Shown: in pieces, positions 9,532 to 17,433 of the stretch
Layout of the letters: every line of letters begins with the position of its first letter
Numbering within the stretch: the stretch's first letter is position 1
DNA from: Flavobacteriales bacterium 33_180_T64
Lineage (GTDB): Bacteria; Bacteroidota; Bacteroidia; Flavobacteriales; Flavobacteriaceae
Assembly (NCBI GenBank): GCA_002162685.1
Contig: MAAQ01000018.1
Span: 1 to 64,000 of the forward strand
DNA: 64,000 bases
Direction: 5' to 3'
Notes under the pieces: model-generated
What the model saw: only the letters and a program-made list of their open reading frames with translations
Database searches by the model: none
What the model was told of the DNA's origin: nothing
Translations under genes and position numbers: made by a program

Positions 9532-9697
9532 GATTATTTTTTTTAGGTTTAGGTTGCCTGTTTTGTTCTTTGAGGTATTGCATAAGCATCCATTCAATCT
9601 GACCATTTGTGCTTCTAAATTCATCAGAAGCCCATTTCTCGATTGCCTTGAGCATATCTTCATTGATTCGTAATGCAAATGCTTTTTTCTTAGACAT
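9518..9697 (-). CDS. Arc/MetJ-type ribbon-helix-helix small protein
   Basis: 59 residues, start ATG at 9697. The sequence KKKAFALRINEDMLKAIEKW followed by DEFRSTNGQIEWMLMQYLKEQ has the beta strand (FALRI), helix and second helix expected of a ribbon-helix-helix DNA-binding dimer, followed by a basic Pro/Lys/Asn tail. It sits downstream of an SPFH gene and a DUF4177 gene on the same strand, an arrangement I associate with flavobacteria. Probably a small DNA-binding regulator; the target is unknown. Confidence 0.8.
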   Translation of the reverse strand: MSKKKAFALRINEDMLKAIEKWASDEFRSTNGQIEWMLMQYLKEQNRQPKPKKNNQNDS

Positions 9698-9814
9698 TTT
9701 TATTAATTTATAATTATTTCTAATACAATAGCAATTATAATAAGCAAAAATAAGAATGTGATTCTAATTATCATGACTTATTAATTTTAGTGGTATAAGT
9801 TAGAATTTTCATTT

Positions 9815-9973
9815 TTATCTATTTTTATCACGCTCTAAGACCACGCTTGCCCATTCTTGACTGATATGATTAACTAACCAGCCTTCACGACCATATTTAT
9901 TGAGTAAATCTTCAAAATTTTGCTGTCTGTTTCTAAACCCTAATTTTGGTATAATAACTTTATATTCTTTCAT
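9815..9973 (-). CDS. DUF4177 small protein
   Basis: 52 residues from ATG at 9973. MKEYKVIIPKLGFRNRQQNF followed by EDLLNKYGREGWLVNHIS fits DUF4177, a short alpha-beta family defined by an EYKV strand and a GW(E/L)LV motif. It starts two bases after the SPFH stop codon, so it is coupled to it. Function unknown; no signal or membrane segment. Confidence 0.8.
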   Translation of the reverse strand: MKEYKVIIPKLGFRNRQQNFEDLLNKYGREGWLVNHISQEWASVVLERDKNR

Positions 9974-9975
9974 GT

Positions 9976-10836
9976 TTAATGATTTAAAGTTCCTGTATTT
10001 AAAACTGGAGAAGCATCTTTGTCTCCACATAATATCACCATTAAATTGCTTACCATTGCAGCTTTGCGATCTTCGTCTAAATCCACAATTTGTTTTTTGT
10101 TAAGCTCTTCTAAAGCCATTTCGACCATGCTTACAGCACCTTCTACAATTTTATGTCTAGCAGCTACTATTGCAGTTGCTTGTTGACGTTTTAGCATAGC
10201 ATTAGCAATTTCTTGTGCATAAGCTAGGTAACCAATTCGTGCTTCAAGCACTTCTATTCCTGCAATAGATAAACGTTCATCTATTTCTTTTTCTAAGGCA
10301 TTACTTACTTCATTTACACTAGAGCGCAATGTAATATCCTCATCATGACCTTCATCTGCAAAATTGTCATAAGGGTACATACTTGCTAATTTACGAACAG
10401 CAGCATCAGTTTGTACACGTACAAAGTTCTCATAGATATCAACATCAAAAGCAGCTTTGTAAGTGTCTTTAACTCGCCAAACTAAAATAGTGCTAATCAT
10501 AATTGGATTTCCAAGTTTATCATTCACTTTTAAACGTTCGCTATCAAAGTTTCTAGCTCTTAATGATATTTTCTTTTTTGAATAAAATGGGTTAACCCAG
10601 TAAAATCCATTCTTTTTTACAGTACCAATGTATTTCCCAAATAGCAATAATACGCGAGACGCATTAGGTTGTACCATAATAAACCCTGGCACAATAAAAA
10701 TGGTAGGTAATAGTATTAGTAAGAATCCAGGATTATTAGTTCCTATTGCACTAGTAATAGTTCCAAAGAAAAGTATAAGGAATACAAATAGCATTAGATA
10801 ACCGTTTGCTGGGACTACTATTTTTTCTTCTTTCAT
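9976..10836 (-). CDS. SPFH/Band 7 domain membrane protein
   Basis: 286 residues. Two adjacent hydrophobic stretches lie at about 12-50 (LMLFVFLILFFGTI; FLLILLPTIFIVPGFIMV), followed by the SPFH domain from ~60 (SRVLLLFGKYIGTVKKNGFYWVNPFYSKKKISLRARNF) and a helical region (KEIDERLSIAGIEVLEARIGYLAYAQEIANAMLKRQQATAIVAARHKI, described by position ~185-240). Slipin/flotillin-like proteins form membrane scaffolds or cages and often modulate proteases. First gene of the SPFH-DUF4177-ribbon-helix-helix operon. Confidence 0.88.
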   Translation of the reverse strand: MKEEKIVVPANGYLMLFVFLILFFGTITSAIGTNNPGFLLILLPTIFIVPGFIMVQPNASRVLLLFGKYIGTVKKNGFYWVNPFYSKKKISLRARNFDSERLKVNDKLGNPIMISTILVWRVKDTYKAAFDVDIYENFVRVQTDAAVRKLASMYPYDNFADEGHDEDITLRSSVNEVSNALEKEIDERLSIAGIEVLEARIGYLAYAQEIANAMLKRQQATAIVAARHKIVEGAVSMVEMALEELNKKQIVDLDEDRKAAMVSNLMVILCGDKDASPVLNTGTLNH

Positions 10837-10923
10837 TTAATTAAGTTTTAAATTAAATAATTCAATATGATATTATTTTGATATCAAATTTACATCAAAT
10901 ATTTTTAACCTGCAAATTGAGTT

Positions 10924-10939
10924 TGGCACGCGATTTGCT
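10924..10939 (+). promoter_or_regulatory. Sigma-54 (RpoN) promoter, full consensus
   Basis: TGGCACG (10924-10930), CGAT, TTGCT (10935-10939) matches the -24/-12 consensus TGGCACG-N4-TTGCW at every fixed base, with GG and GC exactly ten bases apart. It points rightwards, opposite to both flanking genes, towards a terminator at 11033-11064 and no ORF. Confidence 0.75.
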
Positions 10940-10949
10940 TTACATATAT

Positions 10950-11064
10950 TGTAAATGCTTATGATGATGTTAGTAGAGGAGTGATTACCTCGCATAACGG
11001 AGTAACATTTAACATTTGGTTGGTTAGTTAGTAAAAACGCATCTCAGACTTGAGATGCGTTTTT
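10950..11064 (+). ncRNA. Candidate small RNA under sigma-54 control
   Basis: Start is inferred at about 12 bases after the GC of the sigma-54 box; the end is the terminator stem AAAAACGCATCTCA / TGAGATGCGTTTTT. The ~115-nt interval holds only a nine-codon ORF (ATG at 10955) without a clear ribosome site. Inside are a possible small hairpin (TTAcCTC / GAGTAA around 10984-11004) and an unpaired T/G-rich stretch TTTGGTTGGTTAGTTAG that could act as a seed. The function and target are unknown. Confidence 0.5.
11033..11064. terminator. Strong terminator hairpin, usable in both directions
   Basis: 14-bp stem AAAAACGCATCTCA / TGAGATGCGTTTTT with loop GACT. On the minus strand it lies 25 bases after the alpha/beta hydrolase stop; on the plus strand it would end the candidate small RNA. 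Confidence 0.88.
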
Positions 11065-11088
11065 AATTTATGTATCTGTAAGAAATTA

Positions 11089-12015
11089 CTATTTTAGGAT
11101 AAAGTGAGATACCTTAGAGATTAGATCTTCTGAAATTTCTCTAAAGGATTCATTATAAGATTTTGAGTTTTCTAACTGTCCACCTTCAATAATAAATAAA
11201 ACGTGATTCATCTGATCTATGATTTCTAGCTCAGCTTTTTCTGAAGCATCTTTTAGAAGTTTAGCTTCGTCAACACTAACCTGTAAATCTTTGGTTCCAT
11301 TGACTATAAGTATAGGTATATCTAATGATTTAAGTATGTCTTGCGGATTATATTGCATCCAGTTCATAATGAAAGGTTGAACATCAGCTCTAAAAATTGA
11401 ACCTAAAGCTTGAGGGTAATCATTGGTTAGCTTTCCTTTTTTAAGACTTTCAAAAGCTTTTTTTGTTCCTTCTATAAGAGTAGGATCCATGGCGGCAATT
11501 TGTTGTGTAATAACCTCGTCTATAGATTGACCAGCTCCAGCCAATGACACAAATCCATCTACACGGTCTTTTGATGCTAACAAACCAACCAAGCTTCCTT
11601 GGCTGTGTCCAATAATATAAATGCCAGAATACGATTTTTTTTCTTTAAAATAATCAATAACAGAAATAGCATCAATAACAAAGTCATCAAACGTCATATT
11701 TGGATCGACTTTGTTTTTAAGTATTTGCTTTACAATTCGTTTGTCATATCTAAAGGTTGCAATACCTCTATTAGTTAACGATTCGGCTAATTTTTTTAAC
11801 GAATTACTTTTTAAAAAATTTTGATTCCCATTTCTGTCTGTAGGTCCAGAACCAGCTATAATAATAGCTAATTTAGGACTGTCTCTGTTTTTTGGAGATA
11901 ATAATGTACCATCAATTAGTTTATTTATTGCAATATCTTGTGTTGTATAATTAGGATTTTGACTCGATACATTTATAAAAAAGCAAAAGAGTAGAATGTT
12001 AAAACAATATTTCAT
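11089..12015 (-). CDS. Exported alpha/beta hydrolase
   Basis: 308 residues from ATG at 12015, chosen because a signal peptide (MKYCFNILLFCFFINVSSQ) begins there; a longer form from 12054 would bury it. Serine-hydrolase features: oxyanion segment IIAGSGPTDRNGN, nucleophile elbow GHSQGS, acid region PILIVNGTKDLQV, and His in IDQMNHVLF. It resembles secreted dienelactone-hydrolase or acylaminopeptidase-like esterases of Bacteroidota. Substrate unknown; periplasmic location inferred. Confidence 0.87.
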   Translation of the reverse strand: MKYCFNILLFCFFINVSSQNPNYTTQDIAINKLIDGTLLSPKNRDSPKLAIIIAGSGPTDRNGNQNFLKSNSLKKLAESLTNRGIATFRYDKRIVKQILKNKVDPNMTFDDFVIDAISVIDYFKEKKSYSGIYIIGHSQGSLVGLLASKDRVDGFVSLAGAGQSIDEVITQQIAAMDPTLIEGTKKAFESLKKGKLTNDYPQALGSIFRADVQPFIMNWMQYNPQDILKSLDIPILIVNGTKDLQVSVDEAKLLKDASEKAELEIIDQMNHVLFIIEGGQLENSKSYNESFREISEDLISKVSHFILK

Positions 12016-12209
12016 AGTTATAATTTTAATTGTGCTTTGCAATTGATATACCAAAGTTAACTAAAAATTAAATGAAAAATTGCCTGGTTTTGATACTTTA
12101 GGTTAACGATGTTTAATTTTATAGCACTGCGTTTCATCGATGAAATGGAATATTTCATCTGTAAATGTTAAAATTAAGTGTATTTCATCGATTAATTATG
12201 TATTTTGAC

Positions 12210-12238
12210 TTGTGTATCGAAATAGAATTTTATATTTG
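12210..12238 (+). promoter_or_regulatory. Promoter TTG-N18-TATATTTG
   Basis: TTG at 12210-12212 and TATATTTG at 12231-12238. The pattern matches the Bacteroidota housekeeping promoter and faces right, away from the two flanking minus-strand genes and towards a terminator 110 bases on. Confidence 0.5.
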
Positions 12239-12243
12239 AAGTG

Positions 12244-12376
12244 TACTAGAATTTAGTTTTTAGTTCAATGGATTAATTAATTAATATTTGCATATGTGCT
12301 GAATTAGCGACCCTAAATCTACCACATATATAAAAAGCAAATTAGGAAAACCAAGGTTGAGGGACCTTGGTTTTTT
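12244..12376 (+). ncRNA. Candidate structured small RNA
   Basis: The 405-base gap between the alpha/beta hydrolase and alkB holds a rightward promoter, no ORF, a stem-loop and a terminator. The stem joins TTTGC and ATATGTG (12287-12298) with CACATAT and GCAAA (12323-12329, 12337-12341), leaving a 24-base loop. The terminator AACCAAGGT / ACCTTGGTT (12349-12372) is followed by six T. Both neighbours are on the other strand, so this cannot be a gene's UTR. Function unknown. Confidence 0.5.
12349..12376 (+). terminator. Terminator of the candidate small RNA
   Basis: 9-bp stem AACCAAGGT / ACCTTGGTT, loop TGAGGG, six T following on the plus strand; the minus-strand T run is shorter. Confidence 0.78.
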
Positions 12377-12420
12377 CGTTTTATAACTTCAACAAGAGAT
12401 TGACTTTCAATATTAGAAAT

Positions 12421-13023
12421 TTAAATAAGCGTTCTAAAGGTTAGATTGATGCGCTCTCTAATTGGTTTTTTAGTTTTAGGGATTTGATGCAACCAATAGT
12501 GTTGCATTTCACCTTTCATAATTAGTAAACTTCCATGATGCAAATTTATTTGATGCTTTTCGTCTTTAATCGTTCGATGTTTAAAATGAAAAGGACGTGT
12601 TTCTCCAAAGCTTAATGATGCTATTATTGGGTTTAAACCTAATGCTTTTTCGTTATCTGCATGCCAACCATTACTGTCGCTTCCATTACGATATAAATTG
12701 AGTAGAATAGTTGTAAATTGATGTTTAATTTTGTTCTCAATATCTGTTTTTATTTGTAATAAATCAGAAGTAAAACGATTAGGTTTCATTGTAATATTAG
12801 AGTAAGAGTACGGTTTGTCATTATTAGCATATAATGCAGTAAGTCTAGGTTGTTTATGAGTTTTTCCAAAGACACGAATGTCATCTTGTTGCCATTTTAT
12901 TGCATGTTTTAGAGCTTTAAAATAATGATTAGCAGTATCTAAATTATAGAAGTTTTTTATATAAATCAATTCAGCATTAGGTCGCTTTAAAATAGTTTTC
13001 TCTTCGGAAAATAAGTCCATCAC
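12421..13023 (-). CDS. alkB: AlkB family alpha-ketoglutarate-dependent dioxygenase
   Basis: 200 residues (ATG at 13023 or 13020). Fe(II)/2-oxoglutarate DNA repair enzyme removing alkyl groups from bases. Iron ligands: H and D in GWHADNE and the distal His in MQHYWLHQIPK. Arg residues for 2-oxoglutarate appear in PIRERINLTFR. Length and motifs fit the bacterial AlkB/ALKBH2-3-like group. Single gene; divergent from the dipeptidase upstream. Confidence 0.92.
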   Translation of the reverse strand: MMDLFSEEKTILKRPNAELIYIKNFYNLDTANHYFKALKHAIKWQQDDIRVFGKTHKQPRLTALYANNDKPYSYSNITMKPNRFTSDLLQIKTDIENKIKHQFTTILLNLYRNGSDSNGWHADNEKALGLNPIIASLSFGETRPFHFKHRTIKDEKHQINLHHGSLLIMKGEMQHYWLHQIPKTKKPIRERINLTFRTLI

Positions 13024-13050
13024 TTAATTTTTATCTAAATTAGCTATATC

Positions 13051-13734
13051 ATGAAGATTTACAAAATATTAATTCTTATAGGTAGTGTTATCGTTTTTGC
13101 ATTTTCAATTCAAGAAAAAAAAATGCTTCCTAATGATTTTATATACGTTAAAGACATTATACCAGATATTGATGTAGAGTTACGCTATTTCTCAGGTAAT
13201 AATTTTGTTGGTGATACGATTGATGGCTATAAATCTAACACACTTATATTAACGAGACAATCTGCTCAAGCGTTAAAGAAAGTGCAAGATGAATTACAAG
13301 AGCAAAATTTATGCTTACGTGTATATGATGGCTATCGTCCGCAACGTGCTGTGAATCATTTTATGCGTTGGGCAAAAGATTTAAATGATACTATTAATAA
13401 GCAGCAGTTTTATCCTGACGTAGAAAAACGTTACCTCTTTAGAGAAGAATATATCGCGACTCGTTCAGGTCATAGTAGAGGAAGTACTTTAGATCTTACA
13501 ATTATTGATGCTCATACTAATGAGCCTTTAGATATGGGAAGCCCTTATGATTTCTTCGGAAAAGAATCTTGGGTTGCGTATTCTGAGCTTACTAAAAAAC
13601 AAATTGCTAACCGACAATTGTTACAAATGGTGATGCTCAAACATAATTTTAGAAACTACCCTAAAGAATGGTGGCACTTTACCTTAAGATTGGAGCCTTT
13701 TCCAAAAACCTATTTTGATTTTGAAATCCAGTAA
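13051..13734 (+). CDS. D-alanyl-D-alanine dipeptidase (VanX-like, peptidase M15D)
   Basis: 227 residues with an N-terminal hydrophobic leader (IYKILILIGSVIVFAFS), so probably periplasmic. Family motifs: LRYFSGNNFVGDTIDGY, RVYDGYRPQRAV, the Zn site SGHSRGSTLDLTI (His and Asp) and EWWHFT (catalytic Glu, third ligand His). These enzymes cleave D-Ala-D-Ala dipeptide; outside van clusters they are thought to recycle peptidoglycan-derived D-Ala. No van genes are nearby, so a resistance role is not suggested. Confidence 0.9.
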   Translation: MKIYKILILIGSVIVFAFSIQEKKMLPNDFIYVKDIIPDIDVELRYFSGNNFVGDTIDGYKSNTLILTRQSAQALKKVQDELQEQNLCLRVYDGYRPQRAVNHFMRWAKDLNDTINKQQFYPDVEKRYLFREEYIATRSGHSRGSTLDLTIIDAHTNEPLDMGSPYDFFGKESWVAYSELTKKQIANRQLLQMVMLKHNFRNYPKEWWHFTLRLEPFPKTYFDFEIQ

Positions 13735-13870
13735 ATAGTAAATATCAGATGTTAAACGAAGTTTGTCAATTTTTGCAACAAAGACAAACTATCGAATAAA
13801 TTAACATTACATTTGCCGCTAACAAAAGAGGTAGCCTAAATAAAAAGTGTTTATCTCACAATTATTATTT

Positions 13871-15154
13871 ATGTCATTTCAATCTTTAGGCCTCTCTGAT
13901 GCCTTATTAAAAGCGATTAGTAAAAAAGGATATACTACGCCAAGTCCAATTCAAGAAAAAGCAATTCCACCAGTATTAGAAGGTAGAGATGTTTTAGCTT
14001 CTGCACAAACAGGAACAGGAAAAACAGCAGGTTTTACCTTACCATTGTTACATTATTTATCTGAAAACCCTAAAGCAAAGTTTAGACCAATTCGTGCTCT
14101 AATTTTAACACCAACTCGTGAGCTTGCAGCTCAGGTTTATGAAAGTGTTAAAGATTATAGTGAATTCCTAAATATTAAGAGTGCTGTGATTTTTGGAGGT
14201 GTGAATCAAAAACCTCAAGTTGCTACATTGCGACGAGGTGTTGATGTATTGGTGGCTACTCCAGGTCGTTTGTTAGATTTACAAAATCAAAATTTACTAT
14301 CTATAAAACGCGTTGAGATTTTTGTGCTTGATGAAGCCGATCGTATGCTTGATATGGGATTTCTAAGAGATATAGAACGTGTCATGAAATCAATGCCTGA
14401 GAAGCGTCAAAATTTGATGTTTTCGGCAACGTTTTCAAAAGATATTAGAAAATTGGCTAATGGGATTTTAAATAATCCAGTTCAAGTTGAAGCCACTCCT
14501 GAAAATTCAACAGTGGATGCGATTTCTCAAAAGGTGTATCGTGTTGCTAAAGGAAAAAAGACAGGGTTAATTATAAAGCTAATTTCCGAAGGTAATTGGA
14601 AACAAGTATTAGTGTTTGCTAGAACAAAACATGGCGCTAATAAGCTGACTAAAAAGATGATCTCTTCGGGTGTTAGTGCTGCCGCCATTCATGGAAATAA
14701 AAGTCAAGGTGCCAGAACAAAAGCTTTATCAGGTTTTAAAAATGGAAGTGTTCGTGTATTGGTCGCTACAGATATTGCTGCTCGTGGTTTAGATATTCCA
14801 TTATTACCACACGTTGTGAATTTTGAATTACCAAATATTTCTGAAGATTATGTGCACCGAATTGGTAGAACTGGTAGAGCAGGAGCAAACGGACAAGCCA
14901 TATCTTTAGTAAGTGCAGATGAGACGTTGTATTTAAAAAGTATTGAAAAACTAATTGGAGAAAAAATTAATGTAGAAATTGTTGAAGGTTTTGAGCCTGA
15001 TCCAAGTGCGTCTACCGAACCTATTAAACCTGGTCAAAATAGACAACCACGTAATTCTAGATCTCGTAATTCTAATAATTCTGGAGATAACAGAACGAAT
15101 AGAAATAGGAGTAAGAATAACAATTCTAGACGACGTAACGATAGACGAAGCTAA
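13871..15154 (+). CDS. DEAD-box RNA helicase, RhlE-like
   Basis: 427 residues from ATG at 13871 (MSFQSLGL is the usual family start). Motifs in order: Q motif [13 protein letters not shown], Walker [45 protein letters not shown] and [11 protein letters not shown] ~60-residue Arg/Asn/Ser-rich disordered tail follows the core and probably binds RNA. Role: ATP-dependent RNA remodelling in ribosome assembly or mRNA decay. The next gene starts one base after the stop codon. Confidence 0.92.
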   Translation: MSFQSLGLSDALLKAISKKGYTTPSPIQEKAIPPVLEGRDVLASAQTGTGKTAGFTLPLLHYLSENPKAKFRPIRALILTPTRELAAQVYESVKDYSEFLNIKSAVIFGGVNQKPQVATLRRGVDVLVATPGRLLDLQNQNLLSIKRVEIFVLDEADRMLDMGFLRDIERVMKSMPEKRQNLMFSATFSKDIRKLANGILNNPVQVEATPENSTVDAISQKVYRVAKGKKTGLIIKLISEGNWKQVLVFARTKHGANKLTKKMISSGVSAAAIHGNKSQGARTKALSGFKNGSVRVLVATDIAARGLDIPLLPHVVNFELPNISEDYVHRIGRTGRAGANGQAISLVSADETLYLKSIEKLIGEKINVEIVEGFEPDPSASTEPIKPGQNRQPRNSRSRNSNNSGDNRTNRNRSKNNNSRRRNDRRS

Positions 15155-15155
15155 A

Positions 15156-15371
15156 ATGACAAGTAGTCTAAAAGGGAAAATAATAGAAGTTTGCAGTCAA
15201 AAAATCACTCAAAAAGGAGATAATGTAGGCCTTTCTTTTTATGCCTTTTTTAAAAATAAGAATGATAATCCAGAATTACTAATGGAAGCAGCAACCTGGT
15301 GGATTAAAACCGAAAGATTAGATCATTTTGAAAAAGCAGTAAAAATTAAAGCATTAGTAAAACAGCTATAG
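15156..15371 (+). CDS. Small uncharacterised protein
   Basis: 71 residues, ATG at 15156, one base after the helicase stop codon, and overlapping the GTG start of the VF530 gene by one base. Such tight packing supports a translated gene in one operon. Sequence features: a basic strand-rich N-terminus ([19 protein letters not shown]) and a helix with [17 protein letters not shown] do not recognise the family. Confidence 0.72.
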   Translation: MTSSLKGKIIEVCSQKITQKGDNVGLSFYAFFKNKNDNPELLMEAATWWIKTERLDHFEKAVKIKALVKQL

Positions 15372-15595
15372 TGCAAACACAAAAAAACAACCCGCTACAC
15401 GGAATTAAATTAGAGCAAATTGTTACCGATTTACAAGCTCACTATGGTTGGGAGTATTTAGGTTATCAAATTAATGTTCGTTGTTTTACTCATGATCCTT
15501 CGGTGAAATCGAGCTTGAAGTTTTTAAGACGCACACCTTGGGCACGAACGAAGGTTGAAAATTTATATTTGAATATGCTCAAGAACAAGCAATAA
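15371..15595 (+). CDS. VF530 family (DUF2132) DNA-binding protein
   Basis: 74 residues starting at GTG 15371. Nearly the whole length matches VF530: [56 protein letters not shown]. The family is a small helical fold reported to bind DNA in Vibrio; its cellular role is not established. Third gene of the helicase operon, ending one base before the convergent trmL. Confidence 0.9.
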   Translation: MQTQKNNPLHGIKLEQIVTDLQAHYGWEYLGYQINVRCFTHDPSVKSSLKFLRRTPWARTKVENLYLNMLKNKQ

Positions 15596-15596
15596 T

Positions 15597-16049
15597 TTAT
15601 TGTAGTTGCCTTAAGCCTTCATAAATAACGATACCAACAGCATTCGCAAGATTTAAACTTCTTATATGCTCACTATATAAAGGGATTTTATACAATTGTT
15701 CTTTACGAGTTTCAATTAATGACTTTGGTAATCCAACTGTTTCCTTTCCAAAAACAAGAAATAAATTATCTTCAAAAGGAATGTCCCAATGCGATTTTTG
15801 TCCATGACTAGAAAAGAACACAAAAGATGCTTTTTTGTTGGTACTGAAAAAGTCCTCAATAGACTCATAGATAACAACATCTAGGTGTTTCCAGTAATCC
15901 AAACCAGCACGTTTTAATCTCTTATCTGAAAGCTCAAACCCAAAGGGTTTAACGAGATGTAATTTACTGCCTGAGCCTAATGCTAACCGACCAATGTTAC
16001 CAGTGTTGTTAGGAATTTCAGGTTCAAATAAAACAATGTTTAGAGACAT
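15597..16049 (-). CDS. trmL: tRNA (cytidine/uridine-2'-O-)-methyltransferase TrmL
   Basis: 150 residues. SPOUT methyltransferase that 2'-O-methylates the wobble base of tRNA-Leu isoacceptors. Motifs: PEIPNNTGNIGRLALGSGSKLHLVKP, FELSDKRLKRAGLDYW, VFGKETVGLP (SAM knot) and IRSLNLANAVGIVIYEGLRQ. Full family length. Convergent with the VF530 gene, one-base gap. Confidence 0.92.
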   Translation of the reverse strand: MSLNIVLFEPEIPNNTGNIGRLALGSGSKLHLVKPFGFELSDKRLKRAGLDYWKHLDVVIYESIEDFFSTNKKASFVFFSSHGQKSHWDIPFEDNLFLVFGKETVGLPKSLIETRKEQLYKIPLYSEHIRSLNLANAVGIVIYEGLRQLQ

Positions 16050-16076
16050 GTTTTTAAGGGGTGTTTATTATTATTA

Positions 16077-16484
16077 TTATTCATTTAATCTGCCTATATC
16101 GTCTATTTCGTCAAAATTTTGTTGCTTTGGATCAAGGCCATATTGATTGGATCCGTAGTCTCCTGTAGTAGCAACAAGAATAATATACCAAATACGGCCA
16201 ATTAATGGAATTAGGTTTATAAATATGTATCCACCACTTTTTCCTATATCATGAAGTCTTCTACTATTAAGTGCTAGCCAAGGAATTAAGGTTGCTAGAA
16301 AATAGAAGCCCAAAATAGATTCAACAATAGGTGTTCCTAATAAGTCATCTACAAGAGATGCATAAGAAAGTGTTAATATTAAAATTATTAATTGAACCAA
16401 CACAAACATCCAATATTCTTTACGTCGGGCTCGTCCAGAAAAATTTGCATAATTGTCTTTTACGACTTTTAAATACCACTTCAT
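16077..16484 (-). CDS. DUF805 membrane protein
   Basis: 135 residues with the DUF805 start (WYLKVVKDNYANFSGRARRKEYWMF), an inner-membrane family with four predicted helices and a conserved NSRRLHDIGKSG loop, which is present here. Function unknown. Located 27 bases upstream of trmL on the same strand. Confidence 0.88.
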   Translation of the reverse strand: MKWYLKVVKDNYANFSGRARRKEYWMFVLVQLIILILTLSYASLVDDLLGTPIVESILGFYFLATLIPWLALNSRRLHDIGKSGGYIFINLIPLIGRIWYIILVATTGDYGSNQYGLDPKQQNFDEIDDIGRLNE

Positions 16485-16518
16485 ATAGCTGGTTTTTTAG
16501 TGTACTATAATATGAATT

Positions 16519-17283
16519 TTAATTTAGAATAGAGTTAGAGAATTCATCAATTTTATTAAAAGTATTATTTGATAAGAACTTAATAAAAGCACTGCCAATA
16601 ATAGCACCTTTTGCATATTGAGTAGCTTGAGTGAATGTCTCATTATTTGAAATTCCAAAACCTACAATTTGCGGATTTTTAAGTGTCATATCTGCAATTC
16701 GTTTAAAATAATTGATTTGCGCATCGCCAAATCCAGAACTACTTCCTGTAACACTAGCACTGCTTACCATGTAAATAAATCCGTTAGAAATGGAATCAAT
16801 AAATTTGATGCGTTCTACTGAGGTTTGAGGTGTTATTAAAAATACATTTATTAAACCATAAGTTTCAAAAATGGTTTTGTATTCATTGTTATATACATCA
16901 ATTGGTAAATCTGGGATTATGAGTCCGTCAATACCAATTGTCTTACATTTTTTACAAAAGGCTTCAACACCATATTGCAAAATAGGATTAAAATATCCCA
17001 TAATTATTAATGGAATAGATACTGTTTTACGAATATCTTTTAGTTGATTAAATAACACTTCAGTTGTCATTCCGTTTTTTAGAGCTTGAGTAGAGCTCGC
17101 TTGAATGGTTGGCCCATCTGCTAAAGGATCACTAAAAGGAAGTCCGATTTCTATCATATCTACACCGCTTTTTTCGAGGTTTTTAATAATAGCTACAGTA
17201 TCATTTAAGTTAGGGAAACCTGCTGAAAAATATATAGAAAGTAATTTTTTATCTTCTTTTAGTTTTTGTTGTATTCTATTCAT
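16519..17283 (-). CDS. trpA: Tryptophan synthase alpha chain
   Basis: 254 residues. Cleaves indole-3-glycerol phosphate to indole and glyceraldehyde-3-phosphate, passing indole to TrpB. Conserved MIEIGLPFSDPLADGPTIQ (with catalytic Asp), PLIIMGYFNPI, and the phosphate-binding GFGISN region. The catalytic Glu is in the MIEIG motif. Last gene of trpEGDCFBA. It is separated from trpB by ~150 bases holding a dispersed repeat. Confidence 0.95.
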   Translation of the reverse strand: MNRIQQKLKEDKKLLSIYFSAGFPNLNDTVAIIKNLEKSGVDMIEIGLPFSDPLADGPTIQASSTQALKNGMTTEVLFNQLKDIRKTVSIPLIIMGYFNPILQYGVEAFCKKCKTIGIDGLIIPDLPIDVYNNEYKTIFETYGLINVFLITPQTSVERIKFIDSISNGFIYMVSSASVTGSSSGFGDAQINYFKRIADMTLKNPQIVGFGISNNETFTQATQYAKGAIIGSAFIKFLSNNTFNKIDEFSNSILN

Positions 17284-17302
17284 TATTAGTTGTGTCCTTA
17301 TT

Positions 17303-17432
17303 CTGAACTTAGTTCAGGTTCTCATTATTTAGATGTTTTTTGTTCTGCTTTGCGTTAAGGATAGAGGTATTTGTTGAAGCTCCTTGAAAAGAGCGACTAC
17401 CGAAAGCCTGACCCTTGTGGTAGCGCCATAAT
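17303..17432. repeat. Dispersed palindromic repeat, copy A (within trp operon)
   Basis: The trpB-trpA gap holds a 15-base palindrome (CTGAACT-T-AGTTCAG, 17303-17317) and an ~83-base core (17350-17432). The core matches, in reverse complement, 48909-48991: 28 bases (17371-17398 and 48943-48970) are identical and the flanks are alike. Its internal hairpins suggest a REP-like family spread through this genome. Confidence 0.8.
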
Positions 17433-17433
17433 T

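Noticed and set aside
13051-13734. VanX-type vancomycin resistance determinant
   Set aside because: VanX-like dipeptidases are common stand-alone genes. There is no vanHA ligase set or VanRS pair nearby, and Gram-negative envelopes are not the target of this mechanism.
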